This document shows, one piece after another, positions 1 through 6,419 of a stretch of 15,156 nucleotides of DNA. The notes below the pieces were generated by a model. It was not told the origin of the DNA and made no database searches. It saw nothing but the letters and a program-made list of their open reading frames with translations. Within the stretch, counting starts at the first letter, position 1. Each line of letters opens with the position of its first letter. The translations under genes were made by a program, and so were the position numbers. This DNA comes from CAZLDI01 sp964558415 (lineage in GTDB: Bacteria; Chloroflexota; Dehalococcoidia; SM23-28-2; RBG-16-64-32): the NCBI GenBank assembly GCA_964558415.1, contig CAZLDI010000032.1, positions 1 through 15,156 of the forward strand, written 5' to 3'.

Positions 1-473
1 TTGGGCGTGAAGTCGCCGGTGTTGAGGGCGGCTTCCGGATTCATGGTGTGCCCGTAGGTGTACAGCCAGTACTGGAGGTCCACGACGAAAAAGACCGGGA
101 GCAACCAGAACCCGGCGATGGTCAGCGCCCGGAACCACTTTCGCTTCCAGGCGATGAACGATGCGGCGATTCCGGCGGCCGCGGTAGCCAGCACGCCCGG
201 GATGAACAGCTTCATCTCCGTGACCGGGCCGATCGGCTTCATGCCAATGTAGTGGTTCAGGCCGTTGATTTCCCGGAGGTCGTCGTAGTAGGAATCGGGG
301 TCGTCCGCGAACTTGTACCCGTAGGCGTAGGCCTTGAGGCCCGCCGGGTATTGAGGCGCGACCAGCTCCATCTTCCAGAGCGGGACGAAGATCGTGGCGA
401 TCAGCAAGACAGCGGCGATGGCCGCGCTGATGAGCCATGCCGGGTCCGGCCTTCCGAGTAACCTGATATTCAT
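1..473 (-). CDS. Conserved membrane protein downstream of nosZ (NosB-like position), partial
   Basis: The frame opens at ATG 473, with AGGTG about seven bases upstream, and runs off the left edge without a stop, giving 157 residues. Three hydrophobic stretches are visible at about residues 12-33, 87-109 and 115-139. Between the first two lies a polar, probably extracytoplasmic loop rich in Tyr and Asp that contains EINGLNHYIGMKPI (68-81). The Cys-free loop has one His (74) that could bind metal or heme; that is speculation. The gene starts 63 bases after the nosZ stop on the same strand, so co-transcription is likely. Clade II nos clusters carry a membrane protein right after nosZ (nosB in Wolinella). 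The position matches, but I cannot confirm homology from sequence alone. No function is assigned. Confidence 0.7.
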   Translation of the reverse strand, partial: MNIRLLGRPDPAWLISAAIAAVLLIATIFVPLWKMELVAPQYPAGLKAYAYGYKFADDPDSYYDDLREINGLNHYIGMKPIGPVTEMKLFIPGVLATAAAGIAASFIAWKRKWFRALTIAGFWLLPVFFVVDLQYWLYTYGHTMNPEAALNTGDFTP

Positions 474-495
474 TGCGCCGACACCTTTCGTTCCT

Positions 496-526
496 GCTTC
501 CCCTCCCGCCCGTTGGGAGGGGAAGC
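496..526 (-). other. Strong intercistronic hairpin between nosZ and the next gene
   Basis: Perfect inverted repeat: GCTTCCCCTCCC (496-507), a 7-base loop, then GGGAGGGGAAGC (515-526). It lies 11 bases past the nosZ stop codon and just upstream of the ribosome binding site of the following gene. On the minus strand it is followed by CAGGAACG, not a T-run, so it is a poor intrinsic terminator. It more likely stabilises the nosZ 3' end or lowers downstream expression. Confidence 0.6.
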
Positions 527-536
527 CATCTTTCAC

Positions 537-2543
537 CTATTTCGGTTCAACCAGGAACCAGCCAGCCATCTCCAGGTGCAACGCGGAGCAGAACTCCGTG
601 CAGTAGAAGTTGTAGGAGCCCGGCTTGTCCGCGACGAACTCGAAGTTCACCACTTCGCCGGGGTCCAGGCTGGCCTGAATGTTGTAGTCCGCTATCGCGA
701 ACCCGTGGGTTGCGTCCTTGGTTTGTTCCGTGTTCGTGATGTGAAGGGTGACGTTATCGCCTTCCTTCACACGGACGATGTCCGGGGTGAAGTGGCTGCG
801 AATCGCGCTCATCCAGATCTCGACGTTGTCGCCGTTGCGCTGGACCTTCTCCTGGCCGGGTTCGATGGCGAATTGGCTCTTCCCCATCGTGATGACGTCG
901 GTCCCGGGTTCGTAGAAGTCGATCGCGTGCAGCTTGTCCGCCTTCATGATCTGGGCGTAGTGGGGCTCCGCGTTGGGGATAGGCATGTCCGCGATCAGCT
1001 CCATCGGCGCTCCTGTCCCGCCCTTCAGGTCTATCAGCTGCAGGTTCTGCGGGTGAAGGGGGCCCACGGTCAGGAAGCGGTCGATGCTCCACTTGTTCAG
1101 GGCGACCATGTACTTGTCGTCCGGGCTGACGGTGTCGCCCTCGGTGATCGATAGGTGACCGATGTTGTAGTTGGTCGCGATTGTCTCGATGAGCGTGAAC
1201 GGTTCTTCGCCTGTCTTGACGACATCCTCACCAAGCGTGAACTTGGCGATGGCGTTTGCGAGGAACATGCTGGTGTAGCCGTGGCCCTGACTGTCGAACT
1301 GCGTGTGCAGCGGGCCGGCACCGACCTCAACCTGCCCGGCGACGACGGAGTCGAAGTTGAGGATCGGGACACCGAACGGGTCGTTACCTTCGAAGTCACC
1401 GGCTTCGGCGGCGGCCTTGACCTTCTCGAAGTCGAAGATGGTCACGTGCGGGTCGAGCTTGCCACCGACAACCAGGTAGCGGCCGGACGGGTCGACGTCG
1501 ATGCCGTGCGGGCTCTTGGGCTCGGGGATCAAGTAGAGAACACCCTCAGCCGCAGCGGTCTCGAGATCGATGATGCGCATGCCGTTGCGCTCTTCGAACT
1601 TCCCGGCGGCGATGACTTCTTCCGCTTTCTTCCAGTTGATCGCGTGGAGGAAGTCGAAGTTGTTTTTGGAGGCGCCCGCCTCAAGGGGCTCGCCGCCTTC
1701 CATCACGCCGCCCGTAGCCATCTCGGTGTTGAAGGAGCCGATGAAGCCCCAACCATCGCTGACCTTCTTGCCGGAGTCGGCGAGGTCCTGGCTGTAGGGA
1801 GGAAGCTCCACCTGGAAGCTCTGTTCCATGTCCAGGTGCCCTGTCGCCTGGTCGATCTTGAGCCAGGTCGACGCGCCGCGGAACTTCTCCTGGTACTCCT
1901 TCACGTCCGCGTAGCTGCCCTCTGGCTGCGGTACGGGGAACTTGGACGCGACGTGGACGTACTCCGAGTTGGGGGTGACGAACATGCCGCCGTGGGAGGT
2001 CTGGATATTAGGAACCGGGACGATCTGCTTGGTTCGCAGGTCTCGCAGGTCAACGAACGCCACCCGGCCGTTCGCGCGGTCCTGGATGTACAGGTAGCGG
2101 CCGTCGTACTCGCCGCCGGTCTCGCTGATCGCCGGGTGGTGCGTGTCGCCCCAGCTCAGGTCCACGTTGTCAGGAATTTCCGGATTTCCGCCCTCAAGGA
2201 CGCCTTCTCCCCAGTCTGCGCCGTAGCCGTATCCCTGCCACGGCTCAGGGGTGAAGACGGCAATGGTCTTGAGGATGCGCATGGACGGCAGGCCTATTAC
2301 CAGCACCTGTCCGGAGTGGCCGCCGGACGCGAACATGACAAACTCGTCGTATTCGCCGGGTGGTACGTATTGCTGAAGCGCGTGGCGCATGTCCTCCGGC
2401 GTCAGACCGCGCTCGGCTGCTATGTCGTCGAGTTCCCCGCCCCCGTTTGTCGCTGGACCGCCTTTATTATCGCCACCGCAAGCGGCAGCCACGAGCAATA
2501 CGCCAACGGTTCCCAGAATTGCAAAGTAGACGCGCCGGTTCAT
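537..2543 (-). CDS. nosZ: Nitrous oxide reductase NosZ, Sec-type (clade II), predicted lipoprotein
   Basis: Catalyses the last step of denitrification, N2O to N2, outside the cytoplasmic membrane. The 668-residue protein has the seven-bladed propeller followed by a cupredoxin domain. The seven CuZ histidines are visible: His135-His136 (DTHH), His184 (TSHGG), His300, His346 (SPHG), His413 (PLHTQF) and His463 (GHL). The CuA site is His613 (ATHGF), then CTEFCSALHLEM with Cys648, Cys652, His656 and Met659. Start ATG 2543 was chosen because AGGAGG lies five bases upstream and the protein then begins with a signal peptide; the frame stays open to 2777, but those 78 extra residues look non-coding. 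The signal ends VAAAC (Cys22), a lipobox, so the enzyme should be membrane-anchored. The Arg-Arg at residues 3-4 is not followed by a good Tat motif. It lies between the cupredoxin gene and a membrane-protein gene on the same strand. Confidence 0.97.
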   Translation of the reverse strand: MNRRVYFAILGTVGVLLVAAACGGDNKGGPATNGGGELDDIAAERGLTPEDMRHALQQYVPPGEYDEFVMFASGGHSGQVLVIGLPSMRILKTIAVFTPEPWQGYGYGADWGEGVLEGGNPEIPDNVDLSWGDTHHPAISETGGEYDGRYLYIQDRANGRVAFVDLRDLRTKQIVPVPNIQTSHGGMFVTPNSEYVHVASKFPVPQPEGSYADVKEYQEKFRGASTWLKIDQATGHLDMEQSFQVELPPYSQDLADSGKKVSDGWGFIGSFNTEMATGGVMEGGEPLEAGASKNNFDFLHAINWKKAEEVIAAGKFEERNGMRIIDLETAAAEGVLYLIPEPKSPHGIDVDPSGRYLVVGGKLDPHVTIFDFEKVKAAAEAGDFEGNDPFGVPILNFDSVVAGQVEVGAGPLHTQFDSQGHGYTSMFLANAIAKFTLGEDVVKTGEEPFTLIETIATNYNIGHLSITEGDTVSPDDKYMVALNKWSIDRFLTVGPLHPQNLQLIDLKGGTGAPMELIADMPIPNAEPHYAQIMKADKLHAIDFYEPGTDVITMGKSQFAIEPGQEKVQRNGDNVEIWMSAIRSHFTPDIVRVKEGDNVTLHITNTEQTKDATHGFAIADYNIQASLDPGEVVNFEFVADKPGSYNFYCTEFCSALHLEMAGWFLVEPK

Positions 2544-2584
2544 ATAGGCCTCCTTTATCGCTGCCTCAGCTAAGCAAGAGTGTC

Positions 2585-2593
2585 GCCTATAGC
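2585..2593 (-). promoter_or_regulatory. Possible nosZ promoter -10 region (GCTATAGGC)
   Basis: GCTATAGGC lies 41 bases upstream of the nosZ ATG. TATAGG within it could be a -10 box, with TGGCAC 17 bases further up as a weak -35. The identical 9-mer occurs upstream of the cupredoxin gene at 3262-3270. GCC-N4-GGC at 2611-2620 overlaps the suggested -35. Confidence 0.3.
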
Positions 2594-2677
2594 GAAGGAA
2601 TCTGGGATGTGCCATGTGGCCTGTTCCCAAACTGCCATTCGTCGCGCGAGCAGAACGGGGTTGCAACCAGAAGGAAG

Positions 2678-2703
2678 AGCCCGGGGCACACGTGCCCCGG
2701 GCT
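2678..2703 (-). terminator. Hairpin terminator after the cupredoxin gene
   Basis: Inverted repeat with perfect 12-base arms, AGCCCGGGGCAC and GTGCCCCGGGCT, separated by two bases; about four bases would be looped out in practice. It starts 25 bases after the cupredoxin stop. On the minus strand the stem is followed by CTTCCTTCT, pyrimidine-rich rather than a pure T-run. It probably ends or attenuates cupredoxin transcription, which would leave nosZ dependent partly on its own promoter. Confidence 0.6.
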
Positions 2704-2728
2704 ACGGTTGTGAGAGGTGCGCCCGATG

Positions 2729-3190
2729 CTACTTGACGGTGATGGTCCCGGCCATGTCGGGCAGATGATAGTCGCACTGGAAGCCGTAGGCTCCGGAATC
2801 CACAGGCGCCGTCCAGGTCACGGAGCTTTCCGCGCCCGCTGCGATGATCTGGTCGGACACCTCGTCGTCGTTTGTGTTGAACTCGTTATCCACCCCGGCT
2901 ACTCGCATGTTGTGGACGGCCGATCCTTCGTTGGTGATGTTAAACGTTACCTCTGCGCCTTCGTTGACGGTGAACTCCTTTGGCTCGAAGAGGTTGTCTT
3001 TCAGCGAGATATCGAAACTCACGGCTCCACCATCTTCGCCGTTGTCCTCAGCAGGCGTTGTGGCTGGTGCCGTGGCGCTGGGCCCTCCATCGCCGCCGTT
3101 GTCGTCGGTTTCTTCGCCTCCCCCACAGGCAGCGGCGGTGAGCGTTAGAGCCGCCACGGCGACCAAAGTGAGTAGTAGTGGTCTTAACAT
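2729..3190 (-). CDS. Plastocyanin/azurin-like type 1 copper lipoprotein
   Basis: A 153-residue exported cupredoxin, probably a one-electron carrier outside the membrane. Residues 1-22 are a signal peptide ending in TAAAC; Cys22 is the lipidation site. An Asp/Gly/Glu/Pro/Thr-rich tether (about 23-55) precedes one beta-sandwich domain. The type 1 copper ligands are visible: His93 (AVHNM), Cys139, His142 and Met146, spaced C-x2-H-x3-M. Start ATG 3190 has AAGGAGG five bases upstream. The gene sits directly upstream of nosZ on the same strand, and both proteins are predicted lipoproteins, so I infer that it may deliver electrons to NosZ. It could instead serve another oxidase or a copper-handling role. 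A strong hairpin separates it from nosZ. Confidence 0.9.
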   Translation of the reverse strand: MLRPLLLTLVAVAALTLTAAACGGGEETDDNGGDGGPSATAPATTPAEDNGEDGGAVSFDISLKDNLFEPKEFTVNEGAEVTFNITNEGSAVHNMRVAGVDNEFNTNDDEVSDQIIAAGAESSVTWTAPVDSGAYGFQCDYHLPDMAGTITVK

Positions 3191-3252
3191 CAGTCCTCCT
3201 TATCGAAATGCTCTGCTGACAGGTTCATCTGGCGGCACCCCGCAGCATAAGG

Positions 3253-3270
3253 GGCCAAACGGCCTATAGC
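3253..3270 (-). promoter_or_regulatory. GGCC-N4-GGCC palindrome and GCTATAGGC upstream of the cupredoxin gene
   Basis: GGCC-AAAC-GGCC at 3253-3264 (plus-strand reading) abuts and partly overlaps GCTATAGGC (3262-3270, minus). The element is 62-80 bases upstream of the cupredoxin start. It may combine a -10-like box with an operator. No convincing -35 hexamer was found. Apart from this, I see nothing in the 159-base gap 3191-3349. Confidence 0.3.
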
Positions 3271-3349
3271 TGCTAGCCGCTCGTCCCTTTGATTGGCGCG
3301 TCTGGGGGTCGGTGTTGTGGAGGAACCATGTCTCGGCGGGACGTTGCGC

Positions 3350-3931
3350 TCAGTACTTGGACCACTCGTACCATTTTCCGAGCGGCATCGCCATCAGGGC
3401 TACGTCGTGTAGGTGGCCTTGCTGGTCCCTAGCGCCGCCCTCGAGTGTGCCGACGCGAATAAAGCCCAGCCACTGGGCGGCCTTCAGCGCCTCATCTTCT
3501 CGCCGCTCAACCGCTTCGAACAACACCTTTTCCAGTCCTTCCTCGTCCGCGATATCACAGAGTTCCCTGAAAAGCATGCTGCCAAGGCCACGGCTGCGGT
3601 ACGCGGGAACCACTACAACGCGGACCTCACCAATGTGACCGCGGGCGTTCCCGCGCTTGCGGATCAGGACTGCCTCCGCAACGATACCTCCCTCCGCCAG
3701 GGCGACGAGCGGCAGAGCGCGCCGGTAGTCCATATCCTGAGTCCACCGCTCAATCAAACGTGGCGAGGTGACCTCGTCCTTCAGGAAATAGCGGTCATCC
3801 TCTGGAATATTGAGGAAGAACGCCAACAGGGCCTCTCGGTCCTCCGCTAACAGGAGACGAATTGTCACCGCGGAACCGTCGCGAAGCGCTACCTCCTTCG
3901 GATAGGCGCCGATCTTATATGTCGTGCTTAT
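3350..3931 (-). CDS. GNAT-family acetyltransferase, unusual start
   Basis: Gcn5-related N-acetyltransferase, predicted to move an acetyl group from acetyl-CoA to an unidentified amine. The acetyl-CoA-binding motif A is clear: VVVVPAYRSRGLG with the R-x-x-G-x-G pyrophosphate loop, about residues 105-117 of 193. The N-terminal part, KEVALRDGSAVTIR, matches the usual opening of this family. The start is uncertain. No ATG, GTG or TTG lies where the family should begin, but an in-frame ATA at 3931 has AGGAG six bases upstream. The open frame continues to ATG 4003 and TTG 4033, yet that stretch overlaps the end of the upstream ORF in another frame and has no ribosome binding site. The preferred start is ten bases after the upstream stop, suggesting translational coupling in an operon with the USP gene. 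Confidence 0.8.
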   Translation of the reverse strand: MSTTYKIGAYPKEVALRDGSAVTIRLLLAEDREALLAFFLNIPEDDRYFLKDEVTSPRLIERWTQDMDYRRALPLVALAEGGIVAEAVLIRKRGNARGHIGEVRVVVVPAYRSRGLGSMLFRELCDIADEEGLEKVLFEAVERREDEALKAAQWLGFIRVGTLEGGARDQQGHLHDVALMAMPLGKWYEWSKY

Positions 3932-3941
3932 TTCCTGCTCC

Positions 3942-4172
3942 TCACGCTGCCACGAAGCCTCCGTTGACGATGAACGGTGCTCCCGTGCAAAACGCACTGC
4001 CATCGCTCGCCAGGAACAGGGCCAGCTGCGCAACCTCTTCCGCGACCAGGCGCCCGGGAATATGCTCGTTCTGGGCGACGCGCTGCGCCGTGTGCGCCAG
4101 CGGGTGGTGGTGGACCACGAAGTCCACCTTGTTGTCCCGCATCAGGCCCGCAACGGTATCAACGCCGCTCAT
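3942..4172 (-). pseudogene. Chimeric remnant: YbaK-type N-terminus joined to SDR C-terminus
   Basis: A 76-residue ORF opening at ATG 4172, with GGAGG six bases upstream. Residues 1-40 resemble the start of YbaK/EbsC aminoacyl-tRNA deacylase-like proteins, with HHHPLAHTAQRVA and EHIPGR. Residues 41-76 match the extreme C-terminus of classical short-chain dehydrogenases: AEEVAQLALFLASDGSAF, then TGAPFIVNGGF. No catalytic YbaK core or SDR Rossmann/YxxxK region remains. The junction falls at a Gly-Arg found in both families, so an in-frame deletion joining two former neighbours is the simplest reading. An assembly artefact is the main alternative. It is still translatable and sits between the tandem USP gene and the GNAT gene on the same strand, so it may be expressed, but a working enzyme is unlikely. 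Confidence 0.65.
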
Positions 4173-4187
4173 GGCCACCTCCTTCGT

Positions 4188-5087
4188 TCAGTCGGGCTCC
4201 GCCGACTGCGCCGGGCGGACCAACAACACCGGCAGGTCAGATCGGCGGACAACCGCGTCCGCCACGCTGCCCATGATCCAGCGGCCTACGCCGGAGCGGC
4301 CGTGCGTACTCATCGCTATGAGATCGGCCTGCTCGCCCTTCGCTGCCTGGACGATTTCGTCTACAGTCGGGCCGAACTTCACTGCTGTCGACACCTTCAA
4401 TCCCGCCTTGCCAAGCTCCTCTGACAACTCGCCGAGTTGCCTTTCCGCGAGCTCTCGCAGGTCTGTCCACAGACGGTCATTGGCGATGGGAGCTTCGAAT
4501 CCAGGGTCACTCGAGGCGGGCGGGAAGAGCGCGCGAAACAAAACGATAGGCGCCTCGAAAGCCCTCGCGAACTCCTGGATGAATGGTAGCGCTGACTCCG
4601 ATAGCCTCGACCCGTCGTACGGGACGAAGATCTTCCGGAACGCCGGCGGCAGGGTCGCGGCTGGCTTGTGCGAGCGCACGAGCAGTAGCGGGGTATGGCT
4701 GCCGTGGATAACCTGGTCGGCCACGCTGCCGAACGCCCAGCGTATAGCTCCAGAGCGCCCGTGCGTGCTCATCGTCACCAGATCCGCCGGTCGTGCGACG
4801 CCGTAATCTATGACCGCCTGCGCCGGCGGCCCACTCACCGCCAGAGCCTCAACGATCAGCCCATCTCGCTCAAGTTCGACTTTGCGCGCGTCCAGGTACT
4901 GCTGAGCGAGACGCGCTTCCCTCTCGAGGTCGACCGTGAACTGGAATTCACCCCACCCGCCTGGCTGATAGACGGACGTCAGCAAGACAAGGGTCGAGCC
5001 GGTGCGGTGGGCCACTTCGGACGCCACAGGCAAAACAGCTTCTGATTCTGGAGAGCCGTCGAGCGGAACCAGGATCGTCTCTATCAC
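4188..5087 (-). CDS. Tandem-domain universal stress protein (UspA family)
   Basis: A 299-residue protein made of two UspA domains, about residues 1-140 and 150-292. Each starts with the alpha/beta strand motif (ILVPLDGS at 5-12; IFVPYDGS at 153-160) and ends with the ATP-loop signature HG-x9-GS (109-121; 262-274), followed by a terminal strand (PLLLVR; PVLLVR). This suggests nucleotide binding and a cytosolic role in dormancy or energy stress, as for two-domain USPs in mycobacteria; no specific reaction is known. GTG 5087 was chosen because GGAGG lies five bases upstream and the USP fold begins at once. The open frame reaches 5192, but the extra residues are not USP-like. Downstream on the same strand are the chimeric ORF and the GNAT gene, 15 and 256 bases away. 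Confidence 0.93.
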   Translation of the reverse strand: MIETILVPLDGSPESEAVLPVASEVAHRTGSTLVLLTSVYQPGGWGEFQFTVDLEREARLAQQYLDARKVELERDGLIVEALAVSGPPAQAVIDYGVARPADLVTMSTHGRSGAIRWAFGSVADQVIHGSHTPLLLVRSHKPAATLPPAFRKIFVPYDGSRLSESALPFIQEFARAFEAPIVLFRALFPPASSDPGFEAPIANDRLWTDLRELAERQLGELSEELGKAGLKVSTAVKFGPTVDEIVQAAKGEQADLIAMSTHGRSGVGRWIMGSVADAVVRRSDLPVLLVRPAQSAEPD

Positions 5088-5095
5088 TGCATCCT

Positions 5096-5110
5096 CCCTC
5101 AATCGGAGGG
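5096..5110 (-). promoter_or_regulatory. Small hairpin at the tandem-USP ribosome binding site
   Basis: CCCTC-CGATT-GAGGG on the minus strand runs into the GGAGG that serves GTG 5087. It could partly mask the ribosome binding site. A second element, CTGCAG-CGGA-CTGCAG (5125-5140), lies just upstream. Otherwise the 296-base gap 5088-5383 shows only a loose GTTTGG/CCAAAC inverted repeat near 5256-5284 and no convincing promoter. Confidence 0.3.
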
Positions 5111-5383
5111 CGGGTGACCCGGCACTGCAGCGGACTGCAGGGGTTAAACCGCCTCCTGGTGCTGCCTGCCCATTCGGGCCCAGCGGCCTCACAGAGCGCA
5201 GCCCGCTGATCTACCCAACCACCCTACCCTCCGTATCAACCGTATGGCCCGCCGCCCGTTTGGAGGCAGTGCCGTTCAGACCAAACTCGGCCGACAAACG
5301 GCATGCGAGCCACGCGCGGCTGACAACGGGATAAGCGCAGTCGAAGACGGTGTTACGGACTGAGTGGCAATCCCAGACAGGAG

Positions 5384-5899
5384 TTAGTCTGATTGAAGAT
5401 TCCGGGGACGGACCAGCAACACAGGGGCAACCCGGCATTTCAGAACGTCGAGAGCGACGCTGCCGAGAATGATCCGGGCGAGCCCCGTCTGCCCGTGCGT
5501 GGCCATCGCGACCAAGTCAACGCCCTCCGCCGCAGCGAAACGCACGATTTCATTCGCCGGGCTGCCGAAGCGGACCACCGTCCTGACCTCAACGTTGCCG
5601 CCGCGCAGGTCCCCGACCGTGCTTTCGAGATATTGGTGAATCTCCTCCGTCAGCCGGTCTATCGCCTGGTCCTTTGATTCCACCAGTTTCGGGGCCGGAA
5701 CCTGCGCCGTGGCTCCCGGGGCAGGACCAGCGACGAAGAGCCGTTCCCGCGGGCTCTCGACAGACGTCGTTCCGGGCACAGGGGCAACCCGAAGCAGGGA
5801 CACCGTGGCGTCGCAGCCCTCCACAAGCCGGGAGACTTCCGCGAGCACTTCTTCGGAGTACGAGGAACCATCCAGTGTCACGAGGATGCTCTTATACAA
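5384..5899 (-). CDS. Single-domain universal stress protein
   Basis: UspA-family protein of 171 residues when begun at TTG 5899. It opens with YKSILVTLDGSSYSEEVL, has a long Pro/Ala-rich insertion after the second strand (about residues 41-74), and keeps the ATP-loop signature HG-x9-GS (135-147) before the last strand, PVLLVRP. TTG 5899 is preferred over ATG 5917 because AAGGGGG sits about six bases before it, while ATG 5917 has no ribosome binding site; the family also usually starts two residues before the first strand. This start overlaps the end of the upstream receiver-domain gene by eight bases, so the two are probably translated together. The role is presumably nucleotide-binding stress adaptation, without a known substrate. 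Confidence 0.9.
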   Translation of the reverse strand: MYKSILVTLDGSSYSEEVLAEVSRLVEGCDATVSLLRVAPVPGTTSVESPRERLFVAGPAPGATAQVPAPKLVESKDQAIDRLTEEIHQYLESTVGDLRGGNVEVRTVVRFGSPANEIVRFAAAEGVDLVAMATHGQTGLARIILGSVALDVLKCRVAPVLLVRPRNLQSD

Positions 5900-6287
5900 G
5901 CCCGTCCCCCTTCCCATCAGTACTATTCAAGTCCCGCAGCTCTCGAACGAGATCGCGCACGGCGAGTCCCTTTAAGAGGCAGGCCGCCGCGCCGGCCCCC
6001 AGGTAGAGCTGTTCGTCGCCCTCGTTCATGTACGAAGTGAGGACGACGAGCGAAGAGCGCGGACTCGCCTTCTTGATCCAGGCGTACATCTCGGCACCGT
6101 ACCGTCCGCGCTTCTTGAAGTCGGCCAGGATGATGTCAGGTGTCCAGGTGTGCGCCAGTTCAGCCGCGACGAGCGGGTTCGCCGTCTGCGCCACGACCTT
6201 GAAGCCGCGGGCGGCGCCCAAACGGTCAGCAAGAAGCGATCCCACTTCCTGGTTCTCGTCGATGATAAGCACAGTCTTCTCAGTCAT
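5892..6287 (-). CDS. Stand-alone response regulator receiver domain
   Basis: A 131-residue single-domain receiver (CheY-like) with no output domain. The acidic pair is Asp10-Glu11 (LIIDEN), the phospho-acceptor Asp56 (DIILADF), the switch residue Thr84 (VLTSY) and the conserved Lys106 (LLKG). All catalytic positions are present, so it should accept phosphate. ATG 6287 has AGGGA and GAGGA just upstream. The stop overlaps the USP start by eight bases. The gene is divergent from the GAF-GAF kinase gene across about 130 bases, making that kinase a natural phosphodonor. It might act as a phosphate sink or by protein contact; this is inferred. The C-terminal tail (NSTDGKGDGLV) is non-conserved. Confidence 0.88.
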   Translation of the reverse strand: MTEKTVLIIDENQEVGSLLADRLGAARGFKVVAQTANPLVAAELAHTWTPDIILADFKKRGRYGAEMYAWIKKASPRSSLVVLTSYMNEGDEQLYLGAGAAACLLKGLAVRDLVRELRDLNSTDGKGDGLV

Positions 6288-6404
6288 TCCTCGTCCCTGG
6301 TTACAGGGTAGGCGGCGTGGCTCGAGGGTGGCATGATGCAGAAGTCACATTGACCGGGGGCCGTCTGGACTATGACACTGTCAGTCCGGCAGAGCTGGTG
6401 GTCG

Positions 6405-6410
6405 TATAAT
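6405..6410 (+). promoter_or_regulatory. Perfect TATAAT -10 box for the kinase gene
   Basis: A consensus TATAAT in GC-rich sequence ends nine bases before ATG 6420. Transcription would start about 6417-6418, leaving a leader of only two or three bases, so the mRNA could be leaderless. The region 17-18 bases upstream has no good -35. TTGACC at about 6350 is too distant to be its partner. Confidence 0.4.
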
Positions 6411-6419
6411 CCAGGTGCG

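Noticed and set aside
2526..2543. Tat signal in NosZ from Arg3-Arg4
   Set aside because: The residues after the pair (Val-Tyr-Phe) do not form a good Tat motif, and a lipobox ends a short hydrophobic region, favouring Sec export.
1155..2573. A 472-codon open frame antisense to nosZ
   Set aside because: It mirrors nosZ codon structure in GC-rich DNA, has no recognisable domains, and nosZ on the other strand has every catalytic ligand.
2544..2777. N-terminal extension of the nosZ frame (78 residues)
   Set aside because: It would bury the signal peptide internally, lacks a ribosome binding site and spans the intergenic hairpin; ATG 2543 has AGGAGG at the correct spacing.
6295..6308. CCCTG-GTTA-CAGGG palindrome as a DosR-type operator
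   Set aside because: It overlaps the ribosome binding site of the receiver gene and does not match the GGGAC...GTCCC pattern of the DosR box; kept only as a possible RNA hairpin.
6372..6419. Kinase start at ATG 6372
   Set aside because: The 16 added residues are unlike the family, no ribosome binding site precedes it, and the TATAAT box would lie inside the coding region.
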